Positions 14,356-19,891 of a stretch of DNA of 39,910 nt are shown here, in pieces. Source of the stretch: a virus; IMG/VR virus record IMGVR_UViG_3300000576_000008, positions 1 to 39,910 of that record; one strand, written 5' to 3'. Under the pieces are notes generated by a model. That model searched no databases and had not been told where the DNA came from. It worked only from the letters and a program-made list of their open reading frames with translations. Each line of letters opens with the position of its first letter. Position 1 is the first letter of the stretch. Made by a program: the position numbers and the translations under genes.

Positions 14356-14717
14356 GCGGCGGCCTTCACCTCAGCCGCCATGCGCGGAAGGTCGTAGACG
14401 TGGACGGCCCGCCCGTCACGCAACCGCGAGCGGACCCACACGCGGTCGAACTTGTCGAGCTCGATGTACTCGCCGGCCCGCTTGCCACTGGCCCACGTCA
14501 GTACGAGCGCATGGCCCTGCACGAGCATCGAGAAGCGGTCGCGGTGGTCGTCGTCGGGCGCAATCCATACGGTGACGCTCGGTCGCTCGCTTGCGTGCCC
14601 CTCGGATGCCAGCGACGGGCCACGGTCAAGCACGGTGCCGGACGCGATGCGCCCGCCCACGGTGACGACGTCGACCGTCTCGCCGATGATGGATGCTAGG
14701 TAAGTGTCCGTGCTCAT
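14352..14717 (-). CDS. Hypothetical beta-rich protein
   Basis: 121 residues; ATG 14717 preceded by CGGAGCG. The sequence (GETVDVVTVGGRIASGTVLDRG, PSVTVWIAPDD, RVWVRSR) suggests a small all-beta fold, followed by an Ala-rich helix at the end. No recognisable family. It is preceded by a terminator-like hairpin at 14800 and a start-associated motif. Confidence 0.6.
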   Translation of the reverse strand: MSTDTYLASIIGETVDVVTVGGRIASGTVLDRGPSLASEGHASERPSVTVWIAPDDDHRDRFSMLVQGHALVLTWASGKRAGEYIELDKFDRVWVRSRLRDGRAVHVYDLPRMAAEVKAAA

Positions 14718-14790
14718 GGTTGCGCTCCGTGTGGTCGTGGGTCTATGCTGCGGGGGATCGGTGACTGCGGCTTGCTGTCGGTTGACCGTT

Positions 14791-14800
14791 CATCCGTGAG
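14791..14800 (-). repeat. Start-associated motif with 16-residue leader ORF
   Basis: CTCACGGATGAACGG directly follows the 14800-14830 hairpin. Its ATG (14793) opens a 16-residue frame (MNGQPTASRSHRSPAA) ending at 14743, 26 bases before the next gene. Confidence 0.5.
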
Positions 14801-14830
14801 AAGCGCCCCGGCCTCGTGTCGGGGCGCTTC
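14800..14830 (-). terminator. Terminator-like hairpin (11-bp perfect stem)
   Basis: GAAGCGCCCCG (14800-14810) pairs with CGGGGCGCTTC (14820-14830) around a 9-base loop, six bases after the stop of the 14837 gene. There is no U-tract, as is common in actinobacteria. Confidence 0.65.
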
Positions 14831-14836
14831 GCGTTG

Positions 14837-15448
14837 TCACGGGGCCACAGCCACGGACTCGTCGCACTTGTTGCACCACGCCCGCCCCGTCGTCGCGCCA
14901 TGCGGGCCAGGGACCTCGGCCGTGTGACCGCAGGTGAGGCGGTAGGGGGTCAGGGGCGTGATCGTTGCGCTTGAGGTCGGCGGGCCGTAGGGCGTGCTGA
15001 GTTCGCTCGTGACCTCGGGCGGCTCCGCGCAGCACACCGAGCGCCCGAGCCCGTCCTGATCGGGGTACGTGCCGGCGTCCTCGAGCCGACCGCATCCGTC
15101 ACACAAGCGGAGCCCTTCGGGCGCGAGCGCGTCCGGCGGGATCGGGACAAGCTCGAGGAAAGGCGACCCGTCCGGTCCGTCGACCACCACCCGCTCGGCC
15201 GACACCTCGCGGACCTGTGCGGCCTTGGGCCAAGCCGTGTGCGACACGTCACCCCGGCCGTGCATCGTGAGCGTGAACCCGACCGTGGACGCCGTGACCA
15301 CCTCGCGGGCGCGCAACCCGTAGCACGGGTGGTCGGTGGGCACCCCGTCGCGGGTGATGTAGTGGTTCATAACGGCCCATCGCGTGCCGGGCACGAGTGT
15401 CCGCTTGAGCGCGGCTACCGTCGGGCGGTTCGTCGTCGTGGTGTCCAT
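14837..15448 (-). CDS. Hypothetical protein with three Cys-pair zinc motifs
   Basis: ATG 15448 has AGAGGCGAG at good spacing; ATG 15463 in the start-associated motif is an in-frame alternative. 203 residues. The N-terminal half is beta-rich (RWAVMNHYITRDGV, TVGFTLTMHGRGDVSH), followed by LCDGCG, CC, and LTCGHTAEVPG...AWCNKCDE, so the C-terminal half carries zinc ribbons. Function unknown. Flanked by hairpins on both sides, it appears to be its own transcription or processing unit. Confidence 0.65.
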   Translation of the reverse strand: MDTTTTNRPTVAALKRTLVPGTRWAVMNHYITRDGVPTDHPCYGLRAREVVTASTVGFTLTMHGRGDVSHTAWPKAAQVREVSAERVVVDGPDGSPFLELVPIPPDALAPEGLRLCDGCGRLEDAGTYPDQDGLGRSVCCAEPPEVTSELSTPYGPPTSSATITPLTPYRLTCGHTAEVPGPHGATTGRAWCNKCDESVAVAP

Positions 15449-15460
15449 CGTCTCGCCTCT

Positions 15461-15471
15461 CATCCGTGGTA
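15461..15471 (-). repeat. Start-associated motif with adjoining inverted repeat
   Basis: TACCACGGATG, directly after GGTCC-N5-GGACC (15472-15486); AGAGGCGAG and ATG 15448 follow. Confidence 0.65.
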
Positions 15472-15490
15472 GGTCCCGTGTGGACCGCAG

Positions 15491-15515
15491 GGCGTCCCGA
15501 AATGGCCGGGACGCC
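15491..15515 (-). terminator. Terminator-like hairpin (9-bp perfect stem)
   Basis: GGCGTCCCG (15491-15499) pairs with CGGGACGCC (15507-15515), seven-base loop, 19 bases after the stop of the 15535 gene. Confidence 0.6.
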
Positions 15516-15534
15516 GTAGCGCTTCACACGGTGG

Positions 15535-15891
15535 CTACGCCCAATCGTCCGCGTCGAGGTCCCAACCGATGCGCTCGGCGACGGACCAGGCGAACCGCTC
15601 GAGCGTCCCGGCGTCGAGCCGACCAAGGTCAAAGTTCAGCGACGCGCGGAACGCGGCGATCATCGGGGCGATCACGTTCGGGACCCCGTAGCCGTCGTCC
15701 CCGTAGTGCACGGCGTAGGACTGGATCATCCGGGCCAGGCGGATCGGGTGCCGCTCGGTGGTCGTCGGGTGGGCCAGTGCCTCGCGGTGTCGACGCTTCC
15801 AGTCGGTCAGGTCGCCGCTCTTTACGCCGACCTCGTCCGGGTCGAGCATGTGCCCAACGACGTACTCGTAGCCCGCTGCGGTGCTATTCAT
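15535..15891 (-). CDS. Hypothetical helical protein
   Basis: 118 residues; ATG 15891 with AAGG eight bases upstream, overlapped by a tiny in-frame-less leader ORF (MKGANHE) from the start-associated motif at 15905. Sequence features: YVVGHMLDPDEVG, DWKRRHREALAHP, and FAWSVAERIGWDLDADDW at the end. Mostly helical and soluble; family not recognised. Confidence 0.6.
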   Translation of the reverse strand: MNSTAAGYEYVVGHMLDPDEVGVKSGDLTDWKRRHREALAHPTTTERHPIRLARMIQSYAVHYGDDGYGVPNVIAPMIAAFRASLNFDLGRLDAGTLERFAWSVAERIGWDLDADDWA

Positions 15892-15904
15892 GGTTCGCGC
15901 CTTT

Positions 15905-15919
15905 CATCCGTGGTGGTAG
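15905..15919 (-). repeat. Start-associated motif with overlapping leader ORF
   Basis: CTACCACCACGGATG; its ATG (15907) opens MKGANHE whose TAG overlaps the ATG of the next gene. The motif begins about six bases after the -10 at 15925, near the predicted transcription start. Confidence 0.6.
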
Positions 15920-15924
15920 TGGCA

Positions 15925-15953
15925 ACGCTACTAGCGTCGCTTACGCTTGTCAA
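15925..15953 (-). promoter_or_regulatory. Leftward promoter TTGACA-N17-TAGCGT inside a gene end
   Basis: -35 TTGACA at 15953-15948, 17 bp, -10 TAGCGT at 15930-15925. Identical hexamers and spacing to the 11.7-kb promoter. It lies partly inside the 3' end of the 15931-16086 gene. Confidence 0.7.
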
Positions 15954-15966
15954 CACTTACGCTAGT
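15930..15966. promoter_or_regulatory. Operator candidate ACTAGCGT-N21-ACGCTAGT
   Basis: Perfect 8-bp inverted repeat (15930-15937 and 15959-15966) enclosing the -35 and spacer. An 18-bp part of it (15948-15965) recurs with one mismatch at 19057-19074. Confidence 0.5.
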
Positions 15967-16086
15967 AATGGTGACGGTAGCTGCCGCGGCGGTCATCACG
16001 ACGGCGGCCACCGCGAGCCCGGTCGGCAACAGGGCCGGGGCCAAGATTCCGACGAGCACGGTCAGGGCCAAGGCGGCGGCGATCAT
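15931..16086 (-). CDS. 51-residue membrane peptide
   Basis: ATG 16086 overlaps the previous stop and has GGAGGG nine bases upstream. Nearly all Ala/Leu/Val: two hydrophobic helices (residues 2-21, MIAAALALTVLVGILAPALL, and 23-44) and a basic end (VDKRKRR). Holin- or inner-membrane-modulator-like by topology only. Its last codons double as promoter DNA. Confidence 0.55.
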   Translation of the reverse strand: MIAAALALTVLVGILAPALLPTGLAVAAVVMTAAAATVTITSVSVDKRKRR

Positions 16087-16226
16087 CGGTCACCCTCCGC
16101 GGTGGTCGTCGTGGCGGCGATGAGCAGAACGCGCACCCGCTCGCGGACCGACGGCCGGCGATGGTCGATGGTGGCACGCGCGCGCGAGCACACGCGCTCG
16201 AGCGCGGCCAGGGTGGCGGGGGTCAT
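16083..16226 (-). CDS. 47-residue basic helical miniprotein
   Basis: ATG 16226 overlaps the previous stop (ATGA), and the stop overlaps the next ATG. Sequence: LAALERVCSRARATIDHRRP, then RERVRVLLIAATTTTAEGD; Arg-rich helix. Both overlaps and the strong GC-codon pattern support a gene. Function unknown. Confidence 0.5.
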   Translation of the reverse strand: MTPATLAALERVCSRARATIDHRRPSVRERVRVLLIAATTTTAEGDR

Positions 16227-16411
16227 GCCTCACCGCCCGGCACGTAGTTCACGGCCCCGACGCGGTTACCGTTGGCGTCGTGGATGGGCTGGTCGTCGTA
16301 GCGGCATCCGTCAGCCACGCGCCCGGCGATCGTCGCGAGGATGCGCGCGAGCTCGGGAGCGGGGTCGGGATCGAAGGCCGCGTTAGCGGTGTCTATGGTG
16401 ATGGTGAGCAA
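16223..16411 (-). CDS. 62-residue hypothetical protein, probable TTG start
   Basis: No ATG or GTG fits: TTG 16411 has AGGA six bases upstream. The start-associated motif here reads CACGGATA, with ATA (16423) in frame where other copies have ATG. The product (TITIDTANAAFDPDPAPELARIL, GNRVGAVNYVPG) resembles small phage proteins with 'D.....G..VG.....'. Function unknown. Confidence 0.5.
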   Translation of the reverse strand: MLTITIDTANAAFDPDPAPELARILATIAGRVADGCRYDDQPIHDANGNRVGAVNYVPGGEA

Positions 16412-16420
16412 CGGTCGTCC

Positions 16421-16430
16421 TATCCGTGGT
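16421..16430 (-). repeat. Start-associated motif, ATA variant
   Basis: ACCACGGATA; the in-frame codon is ATA rather than ATG, showing that the motif is conserved even where it cannot supply a standard start codon. Confidence 0.5.
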
Positions 16431-16454
16431 CGTGGTTCCGCGTGAGCCGCGGCG

Positions 16455-16490
16455 GGACCGGGCGCGTCGGTGCTCGCACTCGCCCGGTCC
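16455..16490 (-). terminator. Terminator-like hairpin (10-bp perfect stem)
   Basis: GGACCGGGCG (16455-16464) pairs with CGCCCGGTCC (16481-16490), 16-base loop, nine bases after the stop of the 16500 gene. Confidence 0.6.
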
Positions 16491-16499
16491 GGTCGTCGC

Positions 16500-16922
16500 T
16501 CACCCGTCGATGCGAACGACGCCGTCCGTGTCCACGTAGCTATGCGCCTCGCCCATCGCACGGGCGGCATCGCTCAGTCGCTCGCCGAGCGCGCCCAACC
16601 CGCGGTCCCAGAACCCGGCACCGTGCCCGTTGCGCGTAAGCCATAGGTCATGTCCGAACGCATCCGCACCGCGCAGGTCGATGTACTCGCGCACGTCATG
16701 CGCCCACCCGATCGTGTCCAGCATGTTGCCGACCGCCGTCCGGGCCTCGACGGTGGCGTCCGAGTGAAACGGACCCTCGCGCGCATCCGTGTCGCATCCG
16801 CGCTCGCGGTCCTCGTCTGCCTCGCGCTCGTCGTCGCTCACGAGCCAACCCGCACACTCGAGATATCCCGCGATGGCGTCCTCGAGCTCAGCGGTGGTCA
16901 GTACGTCAGTGGTGATGCTCAT
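16500..16922 (-). CDS. Conserved actinophage hypothetical protein
   Basis: 140 residues; ATG 16922 with GGAA upstream. The segment ADAFGHDLWLTRNGHGAGFWDRG (residues ~85-107) followed by LGERLSDAARAMGE is a pattern I recognise from many actinophage early proteins of unknown function. The N-terminus is acidic and helical (LEDAIAGYLECAGWLVS). No catalytic motif is evident. Confidence 0.72.
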   Translation of the reverse strand: MSITTDVLTTAELEDAIAGYLECAGWLVSDDEREADEDRERGCDTDAREGPFHSDATVEARTAVGNMLDTIGWAHDVREYIDLRGADAFGHDLWLTRNGHGAGFWDRGLGALGERLSDAARAMGEAHSYVDTDGVVRIDG

Positions 16923-16934
16923 ACCGTTTCCAAT

Positions 16935-16947
16935 CGTCCGTGGTAGT
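16935..16947 (-). repeat. Start-associated motif, ACG variant
   Basis: ACTACCACGGACG, located 13 bases before ATG 16922 and just upstream of its GGAA; the ATG position is ACG, so the motif is not itself a start here. Confidence 0.55.
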
Positions 16948-16979
16948 GGAGTGGTCTGGCTACTTGCGATGGGCCTAGG

Positions 16980-17228
16980 TCAGTGCGTGGAGCACTCAGG
17001 TACACCGTGGCGGCGCTCGCCGTCGCGCAGGTGGCGGGAGCACCGAGCGCAGTAGGGCGCTTCACGCTCACGCATCCGAGCGACCGCCGGCCACGAGTAT
17101 TTGACATCCGGCCCGTCAGGCAGCATCGCCACAAGCGCGTAGTCCAGGCGAGCCCCGCCCACGCTCGCACGCTGCCCGTCGATGGTGATAGGGCCGCATA
17201 GCGCCCGCTTGTCATCCGTGGTCATCAT
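16980..17228 (-). CDS. 82-residue protein with C-terminal zinc ribbon
   Basis: ATG 17228 with GAGGG upstream. N-terminal half: PITIDGQRASVGGARLDYALVAM, a beta-rich segment; C-terminal half: CARCSRHLRDGERRHGVPEC, a two-pair zinc site. A competing frame from ATG 17215 (16919-17215) has no such features. Function unknown. Confidence 0.65.
   Translation of the reverse strand: MMTTDDKRALCGPITIDGQRASVGGARLDYALVAMLPDGPDVKYSWPAVARMREREAPYCARCSRHLRDGERRHGVPECSTH
17213..17223 (-). repeat. Start-associated motif inside a gene start
   Basis: GACCACGGATG within codons 3-5 of the 16980-17228 gene, out of frame with it. Confidence 0.4.
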
Positions 17229-17243
17229 CCGTCACCCTCGCGT

Positions 17244-17270
17244 CATCCGTGGTAGTGACCGGTCGGTCAC
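17244..17270 (-). repeat. Start-associated motif plus inverted repeat and mini-ORF
   Basis: TACCACGGATG (17254-17244) directly follows GTGACC-N4-GGTCAC (17255-17270). Its ATG opens the four-codon ORF MTRG, ending four bases before ATG 17228; the GAGGG inside it is the ribosome-binding site of that gene. Confidence 0.6.
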
Positions 17271-17331
17271 CGTGCGCGCGTCCGGTCGTGAGCCGTGGCG
17301 ACCCGTAGTGCATCGCAACGCGCGCGGTCGA

Positions 17332-17457
17332 TCAGTCCTCGCCCTCGTGGGGGCACTCGTAGTTGCAATACCCCTGCCCTTCGGTCACGCAATAGAGCCC
17401 GCCCCATAGGCTCATGCGCGTCTCGTGTGGCTCGCATCCGCAGTCGAGCGCGCTCAT
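17332..17457 (-). CDS. 41-residue Cys-rich miniprotein
   Basis: ATG 17457 overlaps the previous stop (ATGA). Five Cys and two His: LDCGCEPHETRM, GLYCVTEGQ and YCNYECPHEGED. A likely zinc-binding module with an acidic tail. Coupled to two preceding genes (17633 and 17454) in an overlapping mini-operon. Function unknown. Confidence 0.55.
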   Translation of the reverse strand: MSALDCGCEPHETRMSLWGGLYCVTEGQGYCNYECPHEGED

Positions 17458-17636
17458 GCCCTGCCCCCATCCGGGCACCGCGCGCCCGCTACGCACCGTT
17501 GCCCATCGACGTGCGTGCGGCGGTGTAGTTCGTCATGGACCGCCCGTTGCCTCGCGTTCGCATCGGCGACCGCCTGTCCGGCGCGACGCTCAGCCGCCCG
17601 TAGTTGCGCGTCGGTCATGGTCTCGAGCGTGGTCAT
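17454..17636 (-). CDS. 60-residue helical protein
   Basis: ATG 17636 overlaps the previous stop (ATGA). Sequence MTTLETMTDAQLRAAERRAGQ..., Ala/Arg-rich helix with a short C-terminal Cys pair (RCVAGARCPDG). No recognisable family. Confidence 0.55.
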   Translation of the reverse strand: MTTLETMTDAQLRAAERRAGQAVADANARQRAVHDELHRRTHVDGQRCVAGARCPDGGRA

Positions 17637-17890
17637 GCTCGCACCGCCGCGCGACGCAGCCGCATCCGCAGCGGGTTGGCGTCGATCGTCTCACCGCGCG
17701 CGTAGCTCCGGTTCCCAGTGGCGGTCACCTTGATCGTCACGCGGTCCCCAGCTCGCATGAGCCCGTACTGCGGTCGCGTGACGATCCCTTCACACTCGAC
17801 ACCCGTCACGCGCACCGCGAGCGGTCCCGCAAACGTGTCCAGTGTCGCTAGGTCCCCTACTCGCACCGCTGGTCGGTCCGTGGTCCCCAT
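17633..17890 (-). CDS. 85-residue beta-rich hypothetical protein
   Basis: ATG 17890 with GAAGGG at seven bases. Sequence RVGDLATLDTFAGPLAVRVTGVE, TRPQYGLMRAGDRVTIKVTA resembles an OB/beta-barrel-like small domain with a basic tail (RMRLRRAAVRA) that could bind nucleic acid. No family assigned. Confidence 0.55.
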   Translation of the reverse strand: MGTTDRPAVRVGDLATLDTFAGPLAVRVTGVECEGIVTRPQYGLMRAGDRVTIKVTATGNRSYARGETIDANPLRMRLRRAAVRA

Positions 17891-17902
17891 CGCTTACCCT
17901 TC

Positions 17903-17931
17903 CATCCGTGGTATCGCTCGCGTTTGCGAGC
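17903..17931 (-). repeat. Start-associated motif plus inverted repeat and mini-ORF
   Basis: ATACCACGGATG (17914-17903) follows GCTCGC-N4-GCGAGC (17916-17931). The ATG opens MEG-stop; GGAAGGG within it serves ATG 17890. Confidence 0.6.
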
Positions 17932-17992
17932 CGTGCGCGCGGTCCGTCCTGAGCGGCGGCCGGGCGGTCCCGACGCCCGCGCGCGTTGGCGG

Positions 17993-18418
17993 TCAACCCA
18001 TCAGGCCCGGACCCGCGTGGCACCCAGGGCACGGCTCGTCACACTCAGGGCACCGAATCTCAGCGAAGCAGTCGCGGTCCCATTCCGAGTAGCAGACGTC
18101 GCACACGCGAGACGTGAGCATTAGCGCGGCATCCGCGATGCGCCGTTGCTCCTCGCGCGCCAATCCGGGCGCGTTGCCGTCGAGCGCGTAGCTCAGTGCC
18201 GAGCGGAGCCCGTCGTTGTCGTAGTGGTCGAGCGCGTGGAGCTCGATCGGGCCCCGGATGCGCCCGTGTGGCTCGATGACGAACACGCGCAACGTGTCGT
18301 AGGTGCCGGTCGTATCGTTGTGCCGAGCGATGACGTTGGCGCGCCCGTGGTACAGGTCCACGCGCTGCGCGTCGGTCCATGTGATCTCGTGAATGGTGGT
18401 CACGTGCTGTCCGTTCAT
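17993..18418 (-). CDS. Hypothetical protein with C-terminal zinc ribbons
   Basis: 141 residues from ATG 18418 in the start-associated motif; GTG 18403 with GGA upstream is an alternative, and the open frame to 18580 lacks signals. N-terminal alpha/beta part (ITWTDAQRVDLYHGRANV, LRVFVIEPHGRIRG), then CDVCYSEWDRDCFAEIRC and CDEPCPGCH, eight Cys forming at least two zinc sites. Function unknown. Confidence 0.65.
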   Translation of the reverse strand: MNGQHVTTIHEITWTDAQRVDLYHGRANVIARHNDTTGTYDTLRVFVIEPHGRIRGPIELHALDHYDNDGLRSALSYALDGNAPGLAREEQRRIADAALMLTSRVCDVCYSEWDRDCFAEIRCPECDEPCPGCHAGPGLMG

Positions 18419-18425
18419 CCGTGGG
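18416..18425 (-). repeat. Start-associated motif
   Basis: CCCACGGATGAACGGACAGC; the downstream bases closely match those at the integrase start. Confidence 0.5.
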
Positions 18426-18432
18426 AATCCGC

Positions 18433-18486
18433 TTAGGTGGCGGGCGCACCGTCCGGCTCGTGTCCGGCCGCTGCGCTTGTCACCTA
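18433..18486 (-). terminator. Nested hairpin between genes
   Basis: TAGGTG/CACCTA at the base (18433-18438 and 18480-18485 region), GCGCA/TGCGC inside, and CCGG/CCGG at the tip. It overlaps the end of the 18484 gene and precedes a start-associated motif. Terminator or processed RNA structure. Confidence 0.45.
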
Positions 18487-18696
18487 GAGCTCGAGCGTCC
18501 GCCGCGCCCACTCGTAGGCCCCGGCCCCGTCGGCGTCGAGCTCGCGTCCGACGTGAGCCACCGTGTCGACGGTCGACCACTCGGCGTCGCCGTCCTCCGC
18601 GCGATTCGCCATCGTTGGAAGTAGCGCCCGGATGCGTTCGGCAAGCTCCGCGGCATCCGTGGCCGCCGCTAAGTAGGTGCGTTCGTCGTCTCGCAT
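18484..18696 (-). CDS. 70-residue helical hypothetical protein
   Basis: ATG 18696 has ACAGGAG five bases upstream; ATG 18711 in the start-associated motif is in frame and an alternative. Sequence MRDDERTYLAAATDAAELAE, IRALLPTMANRAEDGD, GAYEWARRTLEL: acidic helices. No family recognised. Confidence 0.55.
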   Translation of the reverse strand: MRDDERTYLAAATDAAELAERIRALLPTMANRAEDGDAEWSTVDTVAHVGRELDADGAGAYEWARRTLEL

Positions 18697-18708
18697 CGTT
18701 GCTCCTGT

Positions 18709-18745
18709 CATCCGTGGTCGGTAGGTCAGAGTGCGCCGAGCACTC
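18709..18745 (-). repeat. Start-associated motif plus inverted repeat
   Basis: CTACCGACCACGGATG (18724-18709) preceded by GAGTGC-N5-GCACTC (18729-18745), which overlaps the stop of the upstream gene. Confidence 0.55.
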
Positions 18746-18998
18746 GACGGGTCTGCCCTTGCATCCGGCCAGTACGTGCGCCGAGTTCCGGCTCGAGTTC
18801 GTCGAACGTCGGCCATCCGTCGACCATCGCGTCGGCGGCCATCGGTAGCGCCTTGACGAACTCGAGCGCGTCGTCGTAGGTGACGGCTTCGGTCAACGGC
18901 AGTGGGACGACCGAATCGTCGGTAATGGTCGAGTCACCGTGCACGTTGACCGCCCACCCGCCGACAATCGGCATTACGTAAAGCTGAGCGCGTGCCAT
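18726..18998 (-). CDS. 90-residue hypothetical protein, first gene of second leftward operon
   Basis: ATG 18998 (MARAQLYVMPIVGGWAVNV) sits in CACGGATG; the open frame to 19043 crosses the presumed leader. Beta-rich N-terminus, middle helix (TYDDALEFVKALPMAADAM), then a charged end. This 'YVMP..GGWAV...' pattern recalls small phage DUF2188-like proteins, but length and match are weak. No clear Shine-Dalgarno, so translation may be leaderless or motif-dependent. Confidence 0.55.
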   Translation of the reverse strand: MARAQLYVMPIVGGWAVNVHGDSTITDDSVVPLPLTEAVTYDDALEFVKALPMAADAMVDGWPTFDELEPELGARTGRMQGQTRRVLGAL

Positions 18999-19005
18999 CC
19001 GTGCA
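18996..19005 (-). repeat. Start-associated motif, core only
   Basis: TGCACGGATGGC at the first gene of the operon, preceded by a second near-copy (AACGGATG). Confidence 0.45.
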
Positions 19006-19033
19006 TCCGTTCGTCCGTTGGGCTGATAAGTGC

Positions 19034-19062
19034 ATCCTCCCACCCCCTGCCGACCGTGTCAA
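19034..19062 (-). promoter_or_regulatory. Leftward promoter candidate with repeated upstream box
   Basis: TTGACA at 19062-19057, 17 bp, GAGGAT at 19039-19034. The upstream bases CTAGCGCAAGTG plus the -35 (19074-19057) match the 15.9-kb promoter box with one mismatch. Confidence 0.5.
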
Positions 19063-19146
19063 CACTTGCGCTAGCATCTGCGCTACTCGTGCGATGCGCG
19101 CACGGTCCGGGGTCGCGCCGGACACTCGCGAGGGATCGGGCGTGGA

Positions 19147-19201
19147 CTTGTCTGACAACTTCACGCGATTCGCGCCCTAGCCTAGACTTGTCTGACAAGT
19201 T
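19147..19201. repeat. Paired palindromic sites ACTTGTCTGACAAGT
   Basis: Perfect 15-bp palindrome ACTTGTC-T-GACAAGT at 19187-19201; a copy with one altered arm base (ACTTGTCTGACAACT) at 19147-19161, exactly 40 bp away (about four helical turns). Likely a regulator-binding pair. Confidence 0.55.
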
Positions 19202-19485
19202 GGGAAGTCCAACGAGTTGCCACGGGGCCGGGCGTTGCGCGGGCCACCCGATGACACCCTCGAGCGCCCTACCACCGTGCGTCACGACTCTGCGCCCTAG
19301 TCCAGACTCACCCTCAGACGAACGCGCAGCCCTAGCTAGCGGCCCTGCGTGCCTCCACCGTGCCTTAGCCGCAGCCCTCGCGAACATTCCGAGCCACCGT
19401 CCAGAGCTCCCGCAGGCCCTAGCTTCGACCCCCGATGTCAACCTGGCCCCCGCCTCCATCGTGTCATCACCCGTCTCGGAGTCAC

Positions 19486-19517
19486 TGGCAAGTCCTTGGC
19501 CCGGATTGGCAAGTCCT
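19486..19517 (+). repeat. Direct repeat TGGCAAGTCCT, 21-bp spacing
   Basis: Exact 11-bp copies at 19486-19496 and 19507-19517, two helical turns apart, upstream of the terminase; iteron-like or terminase-recognition candidate. Confidence 0.45.
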
Positions 19518-19865
19518 GCTGCGCTGTGAGCCGCTAGCCAGTCTCCCACTCGCCCAAGGCAACTGCTCCACGACTAGGCCAAACACGGATCGGTAGCAGC
19601 CCGCCCTTGACTTTCCCTGATGTGCGCCACCGCCCGATGTTCGTGCAGTAGCCGCACTACTTGACACTGACAGGCGAAGGCTGGCCGTGTCGTCTGCGGC
19701 TGGTGACAGCCCCGAGCGGCACCCCCGAGGGGTGGCGCAACGGCCGAGCGAAGCGAGTCGCCGCGCGTGGTTGCTCACCCGAACTGCCAGGCTCGCACGA
19801 CGCCCGTATCGGCTGGGGAGTTCGCCGCTGACCGACTCAGTGCATAGGACCTGCCGCGAGCCCAC

Positions 19866-19891
19866 CCGTGGTTCAACTCGAAGAACCACGG
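19866..19891. terminator. Perfect 9-bp hairpin
   Basis: CCGTGGTTC (19866-19874) pairs with GAACCACGG (19883-19891), 8-base loop. No flanking gene end, so it may terminate an untranslated transcript or be a protein site. Confidence 0.4.

Noticed and set aside
16919-17215. 98-residue open frame starting at the motif ATG 17215
   Set aside because: The overlapping 82-residue frame from ATG 17228 encodes a clear zinc ribbon with a better ribosome site.
18939-19549. Long open frames on both strands (196 and 191 residues) in the divergent region
   Set aside because: They are antisense to each other, cross the start of a real leftward gene and its promoter, lack ribosome sites and have low-complexity Ser/Pro/Arg-rich composition.
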